Positions 41,356 through 48,743 of a stretch of DNA of 64,000 nt are shown here, one piece after another. Both the position numbers and the translations under genes were made by a program. The notes beneath the pieces were generated by a model. The model was not told the origin of the DNA. It saw only the letters and a list, made by a program, of their open reading frames with translations, and did no database searches. How positions within the stretch are numbered: the stretch's first letter is position 1; every line of letters begins with the position of its first letter. Source of the DNA: Metaruminococcus_A sp003150405 (lineage in GTDB: Bacteria; Bacillota; Clostridia; Oscillospirales; Ruminococcaceae); the NCBI GenBank assembly GCA_902489745.1, contig CABUBB010000001.1:124001-188000 (forward strand). Direction: 5' to 3'.

Positions 41356-42927
41356 ATGCTTGATCAGTCAAGAGAAAATATTGAAAGACACATTAAGACC
41401 CATTCAGAGCGTTCCGGCGATGATCGAGCAGCTGTTTCGGTCTTGGAAACATTTCTTCGTTCAAACGGAAGAATAAATACTGCTTTTGCTTCGGATGACA
41501 AATGGCCCAACCATGATGGAACATTCGAGTTTGTACCTAATCCAGATGTATCACGCCGTCCTAAACAAACGTTTTATGTCCAAATCAAAGGGACACGGAA
41601 TTACAGCGAAAGTGAAGGTATAATTAAATACTCTTTAAAAGATCTTGCTTTCCCCGCATTTATTTGTAATGAGGTGTCGTTTGATCCCGGAATACTATTC
41701 GTGGTGCTTAATCCGGCAGATAGGGACAATGAGAGGGTTTTCTGGAAGTACATGTCTGTCAATTTTCTCAATTCTCTTGATTTTACAAACAACAGTACCA
41801 CAATTAGTTTTCAATCGGAAGACGAAATCTTAAATAATGAAGTTAGCGTTCTGGCGTTTTGTAAACGATTAGAAGAAATTGTAGAACGCCATTCTTTTGT
41901 AAATCAGCTAAAACGAAATACATACTCTAAAGAAGATGTAAAACGTATAATTCAAGCCTGTGATGAGGAAATTACGGATAGCATTGATCGTTTAGATGTC
42001 CTAAACAAGAACAGAGACAATGTATCCAGACGAATCCTGACAAGATTGGATGATTTATGTGTGTCTGCCCTTTTGCTAAATGCTATGCACGACGGGCATC
42101 AACATCCGAGTGTTCCATTTGCATGGGAACACTCTTTCCTGAATATTGAAACAAAGTATTTGGGAAATTTTTATCGGGGACTGCAATATATTGGCCGACG
42201 AATCCCCGATGATGGCCAATCAGAAAGACTGCTGCTGAAATACTATAATTTTATGTGGCAAATTAGAAAATTTATTACAGATGGTTATGGTATTTCTGTG
42301 CTAAACAATTTGGAAAAGTTCCTTGAATATACTGGCTCTGATGATTTGGATAAACAGTATTATGAATTGGTAGCAAATGCATTTGGCAACGCAAAATTCG
42401 AATCACCAAACCGTAGTTCCACAAGATTTTATGTCCAGAAAAAAACGCCGTTCTATATTGGAACAGAGCGATATTTTGAAGTTACTCTACAGCAAGCTGG
42501 CATTTATGCATCAAAGTATAACCGGATTACAGCATACACGCAGCAAAATATTTCTACCAGCTATTCTATACAAATTGAATATACGCCCACAACTATTAAC
42601 TTATGGGGAATTGACACAGAGAAGACTATAGTACCATTTCAACTTGCCTATGCAGTTTCAATTCATAAAGCACAGGGCTTAGAATATAAATCGGTGAAAG
42701 TTATCATTCCAAGTAGCAATGCAGAGAAAATTACACATGGCATTTTTTATACCGCCATTACTCGTGCAAAGGAGCAATTGAAAATTTATTGGAGTTCTGA
42801 GACAATGCAAAAAGTTGTCGCTGGCTTCTCTGAAGAAAACTCACGACAAAAAAGCTTAGCGATTATTAAAGAAAAACTATATCAAGACGAGATATCAGAC
42901 AAAAATTATAGCTACCTAACGGACTGA
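41356..42927 (+). CDS. DUF4365-like nuclease domain fused to UvrD-type C-terminal helicase half
   Basis: A 523-residue protein. The N-terminal third resembles DUF4365: TFEFVPNPD then FYVQIKGTRN near residues 73-83 give the E...QxK core of a PD-(D/E)XK nuclease. The C-terminal part has UvrD/Rep motifs V and VI (AVSIHKAQGLEYKSV near residue 435; FYTAITRAKEQL near 465). No Walker A (GxGKT/S) appears anywhere, so RecA domain 1 is missing. It cannot be a normal helicase alone and may pair with the upstream ATPase. It starts 22 bases after the HNH gene with its own GAGGGA site. I know no named system with these three proteins. Confidence 0.65.
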   Translation: MLDQSRENIERHIKTHSERSGDDRAAVSVLETFLRSNGRINTAFASDDKWPNHDGTFEFVPNPDVSRRPKQTFYVQIKGTRNYSESEGIIKYSLKDLAFPAFICNEVSFDPGILFVVLNPADRDNERVFWKYMSVNFLNSLDFTNNSTTISFQSEDEILNNEVSVLAFCKRLEEIVERHSFVNQLKRNTYSKEDVKRIIQACDEEITDSIDRLDVLNKNRDNVSRRILTRLDDLCVSALLLNAMHDGHQHPSVPFAWEHSFLNIETKYLGNFYRGLQYIGRRIPDDGQSERLLLKYYNFMWQIRKFITDGYGISVLNNLEKFLEYTGSDDLDKQYYELVANAFGNAKFESPNRSSTRFYVQKKTPFYIGTERYFEVTLQQAGIYASKYNRITAYTQQNISTSYSIQIEYTPTTINLWGIDTEKTIVPFQLAYAVSIHKAQGLEYKSVKVIIPSSNAEKITHGIFYTAITRAKEQLKIYWSSETMQKVVAGFSEENSRQKSLAIIKEKLYQDEISDKNYSYLTD

Positions 42928-42962
42928 TGCAGGAAAATATAACTACATCAGGGGGAATTGCA

Positions 42963-43073
42963 ATGGGCAAGAGAAATCACACACATGTACAGGCATTGAT
43001 ACCTGAAATCGAGGGGAGGCAGTTTCAAGAGTTCTTTGCAAATTGTTTTTGCCTGCTCACCATATCCTCATAA
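42963..43073 (+). pseudogene. Transposase N-terminal remnant
   Basis: A short frame with a good AGGGGG site begins MGKRNHTHVQALIPEIEG, which resembles the start of IS3-type orfA/HTH transposases in clostridia. It then breaks off into the 3' end of the opposite-strand ATPase gene and stops. It looks like the stump left when the ATPase block was inserted or the IS was deleted. Confidence 0.45.
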
Positions 43074-44440
43074 CTCACCAGCGTCACATTTCCCATCTCA
43101 TTTGCCTGGTCGGTGCAGCCTTTGGTGAAGCCGGTCTTGGCAAAGAGGTAATAATGGACATTCTTGTAGGGAAACAGCTCGCTGCGCTTTACAAGCGTTT
43201 CCAAAACGCCGAGATCGACTTTCTCATTCGTCCATTTGCACTCTCCGAAAAGAGCAGTGTTTTTATCCTGCTCGGCGAGAATATCGATTTCCGCCTGACG
43301 CTTTTCTTTAGGGTCGTTGCCCCACCAGCGACCGAGGGAGGAAAACTCCACCGGACATTCGCCGGAGAGCAGCTGCTTCCAGAGGTACTGCTTGCAAATT
43401 TCCTCAAACACCTTGCCCATATAATCGGACAGATACGGCTCGATACGCTTGTATGCCAAGTCAGCAGCGCCACGGGCGATGATTGAATTATTTTCCGGCA
43501 CAAAGCGATACCAGAAGCGGAACATATTGTCCGCAATCGAATAGACCGCTTTTCGGGACGCCTTTTCCCCATAGGGCGTCTCTTTTTCGATAATGCCGAG
43601 GGAGATCAGGTTTTTCACATAGGCGGAGCAAATGTTGGTGCTTTCGCCGACCTTGCCGGAAATCTCCGACATACGGGAAGCGCCAGTCGCAATCGCCGTG
43701 ATGATGGCATTGTAGAGCGCCGGTTCCCGCACTTCCTGCTTGAGCAGGTTTTCCGGCTCTTCAAACAGAGCGGAGTTGGGGTTCAGGAATGTGTTTTTGA
43801 TATTGTCCTCAATGCTCAGCTTGTCGCTCATTTGAAGCAGATACTGCGGTGTGCCGCCGACGATGCCGTACACATAGGCTTTCCCTTCATCGGTGAAATT
43901 TTTGAAATACCGGCAAGTCTCCTCGAAATCAAAGGGGAGAATTTTCATCTGCGCCGTCCGTCTGCCGTAAAGCGGCGCTTTGTAGGCAAGGACGTGATCT
44001 TCCATATAGGACATGGACGAGCCGCAGAGAATCAGCATCAGCTTGGAGGTGTCCTTGTATTGGTCAATCAAAAGCTGGATGGTGGAGGCGAGGCTTTTTG
44101 ACGAACGGGCGACATAGGGGTATTCGTCAATGGCAAGAATAATCCGTTCCTTTTCGGACAGCTTGAACACATATTCCAAAGCCGCCTGAAAGGACAGAAA
44201 AGAGGTTTCGGCGTCCATTCCGGTGTGGAAGCTTAGAATGCTCTTGCTGAAATTTTCGAGATTCTGCTTGGCGTTGCTCTCGACGCCCATAAAATAGATG
44301 GCGTTTTTATCGTCAATAAAACGGCTGATCAGCGCTGTTTTGCCGACACGACGGCGGCCATAGATTACAACAAATTCAAACTTATCCGATGCGTATAACT
44401 TGTTCAGCGCCGCAAGTTCACGCTCTCTGCCGATAAACAT
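43025..44440 (-). CDS. AAA ATPase with DUF234-type C-terminus
   Basis: A 471-residue STAND-related ATPase. It opens with FIGRERELAALNKLY, has Walker A VIYGRRRVGKTALISRF (residues about 25-41) and Walker B IILAIDEYPYVAR. A winged-helix stretch follows (ISGKVGESTNICSAYVKNL) and a C-terminal nuclease-like DUF234 domain with EIDILAEQDKNTALFGECKW (D...ExK). The family occurs widely in anaerobes and archaea and its role is unknown; defence or toxin roles have been discussed. It is monocistronic and opposite to the defence operon. Confidence 0.8.
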   Translation of the reverse strand: MFIGRERELAALNKLYASDKFEFVVIYGRRRVGKTALISRFIDDKNAIYFMGVESNAKQNLENFSKSILSFHTGMDAETSFLSFQAALEYVFKLSEKERIILAIDEYPYVARSSKSLASTIQLLIDQYKDTSKLMLILCGSSMSYMEDHVLAYKAPLYGRRTAQMKILPFDFEETCRYFKNFTDEGKAYVYGIVGGTPQYLLQMSDKLSIEDNIKNTFLNPNSALFEEPENLLKQEVREPALYNAIITAIATGASRMSEISGKVGESTNICSAYVKNLISLGIIEKETPYGEKASRKAVYSIADNMFRFWYRFVPENNSIIARGAADLAYKRIEPYLSDYMGKVFEEICKQYLWKQLLSGECPVEFSSLGRWWGNDPKEKRQAEIDILAEQDKNTALFGECKWTNEKVDLGVLETLVKRSELFPYKNVHYYLFAKTGFTKGCTDQANEMGNVTLVSYEDMVSRQKQFAKNS

Positions 44441-44579
44441 GGATTACATCCTCCCATCTCAACGACACGCATTGCTTATAGTATAACTAAATACAGTATA
44501 ACACAAAAACAAAATTAGTCAAGTATGATTCGGCAAATCGTGATTGACTGATTTAATATTATAGGATTAGAAAACAAAA

Positions 44580-44609
44580 CAGGTGCAAGAATCCAAATCC
44601 CTGCACCTG
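44580..44609 (-). terminator. Terminator downstream of tnpV
   Basis: CAGGTGCA (44580-44587) pairs with TGCACCTG (44602-44609); on the minus strand a T-rich run (TTTTGTTTTC) follows. Confidence 0.65.
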
Positions 44610-44628
44610 CTTGTCAATTCAATTGTTT

Positions 44629-45003
44629 CTATGTAAAAATCATTTCTGTATTCACAACTTCGTTGACACGTTCTCGAATGTTATTCATCCTTTGTACCCA
44701 CTCCATTTGGTTCTCCGCTTTTATCTGTTCGGTCAAGCCCTCCTGCTCGGCGTATTCTTTGACCAGCCGAAGAAAGAGGGATTGCGCTTACTCCTCTACA
44801 TCGGCAAGGTGGGAGTGAAGTTTTCCGGAAGTGAGCAGGTTGTAATACAGGATTTTGTGGTGCTGCTTCAGGTACTGTCTGCGGCGCTGCGCCCACACGC
44901 CGATGGGACGTTTTTCTTCGGGCGGTAAGGTCAGATTGGGCAGGCAGTAATCACCCTGCATGGCGTATGTATCGCACATTTGCTCATATAGTGTTTTTTC
45001 CAT
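44629..45003 (-). pseudogene. tnpV: tnpV (transposon-encoded protein) with in-frame stop
   Basis: The frame from ATG 45003 reads MEKTLYEQMCDTYAMQGDY, PNLTLPPEEKRPIG and LTSGKLHSHLADVEE, which is clearly TnpV. A TAA at 44790-44788 stops it at residue 71. The same frame continues without a shift as AQSLFLRLVKEYAEQEGL, KAENQMEWVQRMNNI and ends at 44629, giving the normal full length of about 124 residues. A single C-to-T change (CAA to TAA) explains the break. TnpV is a small accessory protein of clostridial transposons with unknown function. Confidence 0.85.
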
Positions 45004-45090
45004 AGTGTAAAACCTCTTTTGATACGCTCATTGTACTAAAGGAGGCTTTGCTTTACGAATGTACGATTTTCAAAATTACAGTTTCGCCTG

Positions 45091-45294
45091 CTATTCGTCA
45101 TACTTTCTTCCGGGGACGGCTTCCATATCGAACATGGCAAGAGCGGCATTAACCTTATCCATCCGAACCGTTTCTTTTCCCTGCTCCAGTTCCCGGACAA
45201 AGCGAAGCCCCAGCCCACTGCGGGCGGCAAATTCCTCCTGAGTCAGTCCGGCGGCTTTGCGGTTTTCTTTGATAAATGTGGCAATCTTATTCAT
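45091..45294 (-). CDS. HipB-like XRE-family regulator without HipA partner
   Basis: A 67-residue protein with one XRE helix-turn-helix (AAGLTQEEFAARSGLGLRFVRELEQ, split by me at residues about 16-40) and the tail VRMDKVNAALAMFDMEAVPG, as in HipB-like antitoxins. GAGGAGG selects the ATG at 45294. In intact loci the HipA-like kinase gene follows at once. Here an ATG overlaps the stop (TATGACGAATAG) but that frame ends after 22 codons and tnpV debris follows, so the toxin appears lost. Three operator-like repeats lie upstream. Confidence 0.75.
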   Translation of the reverse strand: MNKIATFIKENRKAAGLTQEEFAARSGLGLRFVRELEQGKETVRMDKVNAALAMFDMEAVPGRKYDE

Positions 45295-45331
45295 GACGCT
45301 TTGCCTCCTCAACACGAGTCTGCATTTATTT

Positions 45332-45432
45332 TACACCCTAACGGGTATAAAATCAAGGCGTTACTATAAATATTATACCCTAAAAGGTATAAACCTATGC
45401 GCTTGCAGGCTAAATACACCCTATCGGGTATA
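45332..45432. promoter_or_regulatory. Three phased operator-like palindromes upstream of the HipB-like gene
   Basis: Three 18-bp dyads of the form TAYACCCTAWMRGGTATA lie at 45332-45349, 45374-45391 and 45415-45432. Start-to-start distances are 42 and 41 bp, close to four helical turns, so bound proteins would sit on one face of the DNA. They match the layout expected for HipB-type autorepression. Confidence 0.75.
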
Positions 45433-45460
45433 AAACAAGCCTTATCCAGAAAATTTGCCA

Positions 45461-46066
45461 TTACTCCGCACCTCCTTCACCGTCTGCTGTGTGCAGGTCA
45501 CGGATTTTCCGCCAGCTTGAAAAGCCTTGCAGGGTACGGATGTGCCACGGCGATTTGCGGGTGATAGTGCGAAAGTAGGTAGAACAGAAAAACTCCACCA
45601 AATAAACCTTCGGGATGTGGTTGACATTGTTTTTCCGGAAAGACTTGATGTGCCCCTGGTTGCACCAGTTGTTGATGGCGGTTTTTCCGTAGCCGGTGAT
45701 TTCGGAAACTACCTGCGTGGTCAGCACGTCGGGATAGCAGGAGAGCAGCTCAGTATAATACAGCCGCAAATGCTCCTGTACGATTGGGGGTACCTGTTCC
45801 TCCATCTGGACAGTATAATCGCCTTTGTACCAGCCCGCCGGGGCGGAATAGCTTTCGGGAAAGACCTTGCGGTTTTCCAGATAGGCAATGACATCCTCTT
45901 TCTTGATTTTGTAGCAGCGTGTTTTCCTGCCCGTGTACTCGCAGGGGATTTTCCCGCTTTGAAGCAGGTACAGGGCGGTGGATTTGCTGATGTGGCAAAT
46001 GCGATACAGCTGATCCTTCGTGATTACATCGGGGACGGCGTCCCAGTTGATTGCGTTTTCTTTCAT
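45461..46066 (-). CDS. Helix-turn-helix protein near the right end of the island
   Basis: A 201-residue protein with two HTH-like segments: ITKDQLYRICHISKSTALYL near residue 15, followed by the wing GRKTRCYKIKKEDVIAYL, and LTTQVVSEITGYGKTAINNW near residue 112. Both resemble excisionase/MerR-type DNA-binding units. GAGGTG 7 bases before the ATG at 46066 sets the start. Position beside the right arm sites suggests a role in excision or in control of the island ends; this is inferred from place only. Confidence 0.7.
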   Translation of the reverse strand: MKENAINWDAVPDVITKDQLYRICHISKSTALYLLQSGKIPCEYTGRKTRCYKIKKEDVIAYLENRKVFPESYSAPAGWYKGDYTVQMEEQVPPIVQEHLRLYYTELLSCYPDVLTTQVVSEITGYGKTAINNWCNQGHIKSFRKNNVNHIPKVYLVEFFCSTYFRTITRKSPWHIRTLQGFSSWRKIRDLHTADGEGGAE

Positions 46067-46137
46067 GACAATACACCTCATATCTTGATAATCTTTGCCG
46101 GCATTCGAACTGTCCGTGTATTGCCTTTTGATTTTTG

Positions 46138-46162
46138 TTCTTTCCGCAGTTCTTTCCAAAAG
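46138..46162 (+). repeat. Right-end tandem repeats matching the left arm sites
   Basis: TTCTTTCC at 46138-46145 and 46150-46157, then AAAAG. Apart from one missing base in the spacer this equals the block at 22921-22946, in the same orientation. Confidence 0.6.
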
Positions 46163-46311
46163 CGGAAAAATCGCTGATTGGAACCGATGGGCGATTCCTC
46201 AGTATTTTTGGGCGATTTTTTCAAAAAGCCCAGATTTCATGCGGGTTTACGGGCGTACAAGGCTGACTGAAACTGACAGGAGAAACCATGTAATTAACAG
46301 ACGGCGATAAA

Positions 46312-46370
46312 ACTCGAAATGCGGTAGTCCCTAACGGGGCTCGTGGGTTCGAATCCCACCGCTTCCGCCA
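46312..46370 (+). pseudogene. 3' half of the disrupted tRNA-Ser(CGA) gene, attR
   Basis: Starts with the core ACTCGAAAT (46312-46320), then GCGG completing the anticodon stem, a class-II variable arm (CCC/GGGG), T arm GTGGG-TTCGAAT-CCCAC, acceptor strand CGCTTCC (46360-46366), discriminator G and encoded CCA (46368-46370). It pairs exactly with the 5' half at 22797. It has no tRNA 5' end in front of it and so cannot make a tRNA. Confidence 0.92.
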
Positions 46371-46377
46371 AGTTAAA

Positions 46378-46411
46378 AGCTACATTTTGATTTCTCAAAA
46401 TGTAGCTTTCT
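46378..46411 (+). terminator. Original terminator of the split tRNA gene
   Basis: A 12-bp stem (46378-46389 with 46396-46407) followed by TTCTTC, 7 bases after the CCA end. Confidence 0.7.
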
Positions 46412-46471
46412 TCATGCTTTCAAACAGAAAGATGCCCTCCATGCTATACTTTTGGCATGGAGGGATTTTTT

Positions 46472-47041
46472 ATGATACCAACAACGATTCTTTTCTCTCA
46501 CAAACAAGAAAAATTACGGGTTGCAGCTTACTGCCGAGTCAGCACGAATCATCCCGAACAGTTGGGAAGTCTTGAAATACAGAAATCTTACTTTGAAACA
46601 ATGATTCGGGAAAATCCAAACTGGCAGTTTGTAAAAATTTATTCCGATGTCGGTTCTGCTCTAAGAGCCAAAAGCAAACCGGGCTATCGTCAGATGATTC
46701 TTGACGGCGAGAAAGGGCTATTTGGTTTGGTACTTGTAAAATCATTAAGTCGGTTCGGACGTGATACCGTCGAAACATTAATACAGATAAGGAAGTGGAA
46801 ACAAATGAATATTGGCTTGTATGCAGAAATGGAGGACATTGATACCATTTGTCAGTACAATGCCGCCGACGGTGCAGGCGGCATCGACTACGAAAAGACC
46901 GGTGCTGGCTGCAAATGCTTTTTGTTGGTTGAAGTAGAAGGGCTTTTATTGGGAACACATATTCCGCCGCCTTTTATATTTGCCCTCATTATAGTACGGT
47001 TTACGGTGTTTGAATATCCTTTTTTACCAAAAAATCGGTAA
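46472..47041 (+). pseudogene. Serine recombinase, N-terminal fragment only
   Basis: The first 125 residues are a resolvase/invertase catalytic domain: VAAYCRVSTNHPEQ with the Ser nucleophile, VKSLSRFGRDTVETL and MEDIDT. After that the sequence stops resembling recombinases and runs on in unrelated, hydrophobic residues to a stop at 47041. The large zinc-ribbon/recombinase domains (about 350 more residues) are missing. It lies just outside the island, so it is a relic of another insertion. GGAGGG precedes ATG 46472 and lies in a hairpin stem (46435-46464). Confidence 0.8.
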
Positions 47042-47143
47042 GGCGGAACTGTTGCCGCTATCTTTTACCCGAAATGATTACTCCAGCTCTTTTCCAAGAT
47101 TTTTGGCAATGGTTTGGTTGAACTTTCTCCGCCGCTGTGCGGC

Positions 47144-47433
47144 CTAGGTATCTAGCTGAACTCGGGTGATCAAATCGTCGCAGAACCCGCCCACATCATT
47201 TCCGGTAATGGAAAGCACGCTGCGCTGTTCGCGCGCGCCTTCTTCAAACAGCTCGATCAAACAGTATAACAAATCCATAATACTGGAATTAAGCGCAAAG
47301 TTCCAGAAATACTGCTCCATTTCTTTGATGACAATCTGGTATTCCTGTGGCAGGCTTCTTTTTCGCATCTGATAATTCAGGTATTCTCTTTTTTCTGTTT
47401 CCACTTGCGGAGCTGTGTCAATAATTGAGCCAT
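47144..47433 (-). pseudogene. DUF1048 family protein, frameshifted
   Basis: From ATG 47433 (TAAATG overlap with the upstream PadR gene) the frame reads MAQLLTQLRKWKQKKENT and stops. In the next frame the protein continues as EYLNYQMRKRSLPQEYQIV and EMEQYFWNFALNSS to a stop at 47144, which is the DUF1048 pattern. The shift lies in an A-rich run near 47390. DUF1048 genes usually sit after padR regulators, as here. Confidence 0.65.
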
Positions 47434-47777
47434 TTACCGTCCCCCCTTTAAAGATTGAAACCTGCAAGCAATAAACTCCCATTTCTTCCAAAATCAGGCC
47501 AATTCCATTTGCCCCGCCCGGTTCAGCGTATAGAATTTTCACGGCGGTCCCATCTCGGAGGGCTGTTTTTCAGTGTCGACAAGCCCATCTTTTCCAGCCG
47601 TATCAGGATGGTATAAACCGTCCCTTCCACAACGTTAGAAAAGCTGAGCTCATTGAGCCTGCGGGTAATTTCATATCCATAGGTCTCATGGTGCCGGATA
47701 ATCTCCAGTACACGTCCATCTAAGATTCCCTTTAACATTTCGGTCAGGTTTTCCAAGGAGAAATTCCCCCTTTTCAC
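47434..47777 (-). pseudogene. PadR-family regulator, decayed C-terminus
   Basis: The first 65 residues are an intact PadR winged helix (GYEITRRLNEL, VVEGTVYTILIRLEKMGL). Then the frame is lost: one missing base near GGCTTGTCGAC shifts it. The correct frame continues PSEMGPP-stop-KFYTLNRAGQMELA-stop-FWKKWEF, showing two further TGA codons before its end at 47434. At least three lesions make it a pseudogene, although the DNA-binding half (84 residues) could still be made. Confidence 0.8.
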
Positions 47778-47809
47778 TATATAGTGGTACTACTTACTAC
47801 TATATAGTA
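47775..47809. promoter_or_regulatory. Two PadR-type operator palindromes
   Basis: CACTATATAGTG (47775-47786, overlapping the padR start codon) and TACTATATAGTA (47798-47809) are perfect 12-bp palindromes, centres 23 bp apart. They suit autorepression by the PadR protein. Confidence 0.7.
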
Positions 47810-47946
47810 ACGCAAAATAGTGGAACCGTTAATCCCGGTACGGATGCCTGGCAACGGACCGCTGTGGCACAGTTTTGGTAAACGCCTTGCTATTTGACGG
47901 AATATATGGTTAAATAAAAACAATGTAAATGTGAAGGAGAGTACAA

Positions 47947-48357
47947 ATGAAAGCTCATATTGTTTCCCCAATACCCGAGCGGGTGCTTTTGTATGCGGTA
48001 GATGAAAAGATCCGGCCAAAGCTGTCGGCGGTCTTACAGCGGCTCTCCATTGAGGAATGTATAGTTACTGATTTGGATTTGGCGCAGGATGTTGGCTATC
48101 TTGCGGGATTCCCGGGTTTTGTCTCAAAAGAGGAGGCAGTTACCGCGCCTCCGGCCTGCGGCGGCGTACTGTGTATGTGCGGTATTTCAAACCAACGGAT
48201 GAATCTGTTGCTGAAGTCCCTGCGCGAAGAGGGAATTGCTGTTCCACTCAAGGCGATGGTAACGGCTACCAACCAGCGCTGGAGTTTTGTCAAGTTGATC
48301 GAGGAACTTTCCAAGGAACATCAGGCCATCCTTCAGCAGAAAAAGGAAAAGGCATAA
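47947..48357 (+). CDS. DUF3783 domain protein
   Basis: A 136-residue protein of the DUF3783 family, seen in ALPPACGG-like region TAPPACGGVLCMCGISNQRM and the C-terminal VPLKAMVTATNQRWSF. Several Cys occur in the centre. Function is unknown; it is common in Clostridia. AAGGAG precedes the ATG. The C-terminal tail is Lys-rich. It ends 84 bases before a strong terminator. Confidence 0.75.
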   Translation: MKAHIVSPIPERVLLYAVDEKIRPKLSAVLQRLSIEECIVTDLDLAQDVGYLAGFPGFVSKEEAVTAPPACGGVLCMCGISNQRMNLLLKSLREEGIAVPLKAMVTATNQRWSFVKLIEELSKEHQAILQQKKEKA

Positions 48358-48440
48358 ATAAAAAGGCCTGAACAAAGGCAGAGGAACATAAAGAAATAGT
48401 GCAGAATTTATGACGAACGCTAGGGGAGCGGAGAAAGAAT

Positions 48441-48487
48441 AACTGCTATGCAAAAGGTTTATCCGGATGCATAGCAGTTTTCTTTTG
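48441..48487 (+). terminator. Terminator after the DUF3783 gene
   Basis: A 12-bp perfect stem (48441-48452 with 48468-48479) followed by a T-rich run. A second hairpin without clear T run lies at about 48588-48615. Confidence 0.8.
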
Positions 48488-48667
48488 TTCTTCTATTTGG
48501 ATATACTTTTCAGCGTTCCAACAAAACGCGCAGCTATTGCCGGCGGCAATGATCCCAGGGGATTGGTCTCCAACAAGCATTTAGCAGAAATTCCGGAAAC
48601 GGGATTTCTGCTAAATATATAATCTTACGTAAGACTGCATTGCTTGTCAGTAGTTTATCCTTATGTA

Positions 48668-48718
48668 TTGACATCTTATCTCTTTGTGTGTTATAGTGTT
48701 ATATATAATAGTATAACA
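48668..48718 (+). promoter_or_regulatory. ABC operon promoter with GntR operator
   Basis: Perfect TTGACA (48668-48673), 18-bp spacer, TATAGT (48692-48697). A 30-bp near-perfect palindrome (48689-48718, TGTTATA...TATAACA, only two mismatched pairs) covers the -10 and start region. This is where a YtrA-like GntR repressor would block the operon. Confidence 0.75.
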
Positions 48719-48743
48719 GTTAAAACACATGGAGAGTGCAGCA

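Larger units (their letters stand above)
22838..46320. mobile_element. 23.5-kb integrative island in a tRNA-Ser(CGA) gene
   Basis: The island is bounded by two halves of one serine tRNA gene, with a 9-bp core ACTCGAAAT at each end (22829-22837 and 46312-46320). It carries a tyrosine integrase next to the left end, mobilization and replication-like genes, a defence operon and its own tRNA-Ser. Base composition varies, with very AT-rich cargo from 37.5 to 43 kb. No relaxase, coupling protein or type IV secretion genes are visible, so it is at most a mobilizable or satellite-like element. The limits follow directly from tRNA base pairing. Confidence 0.9.
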
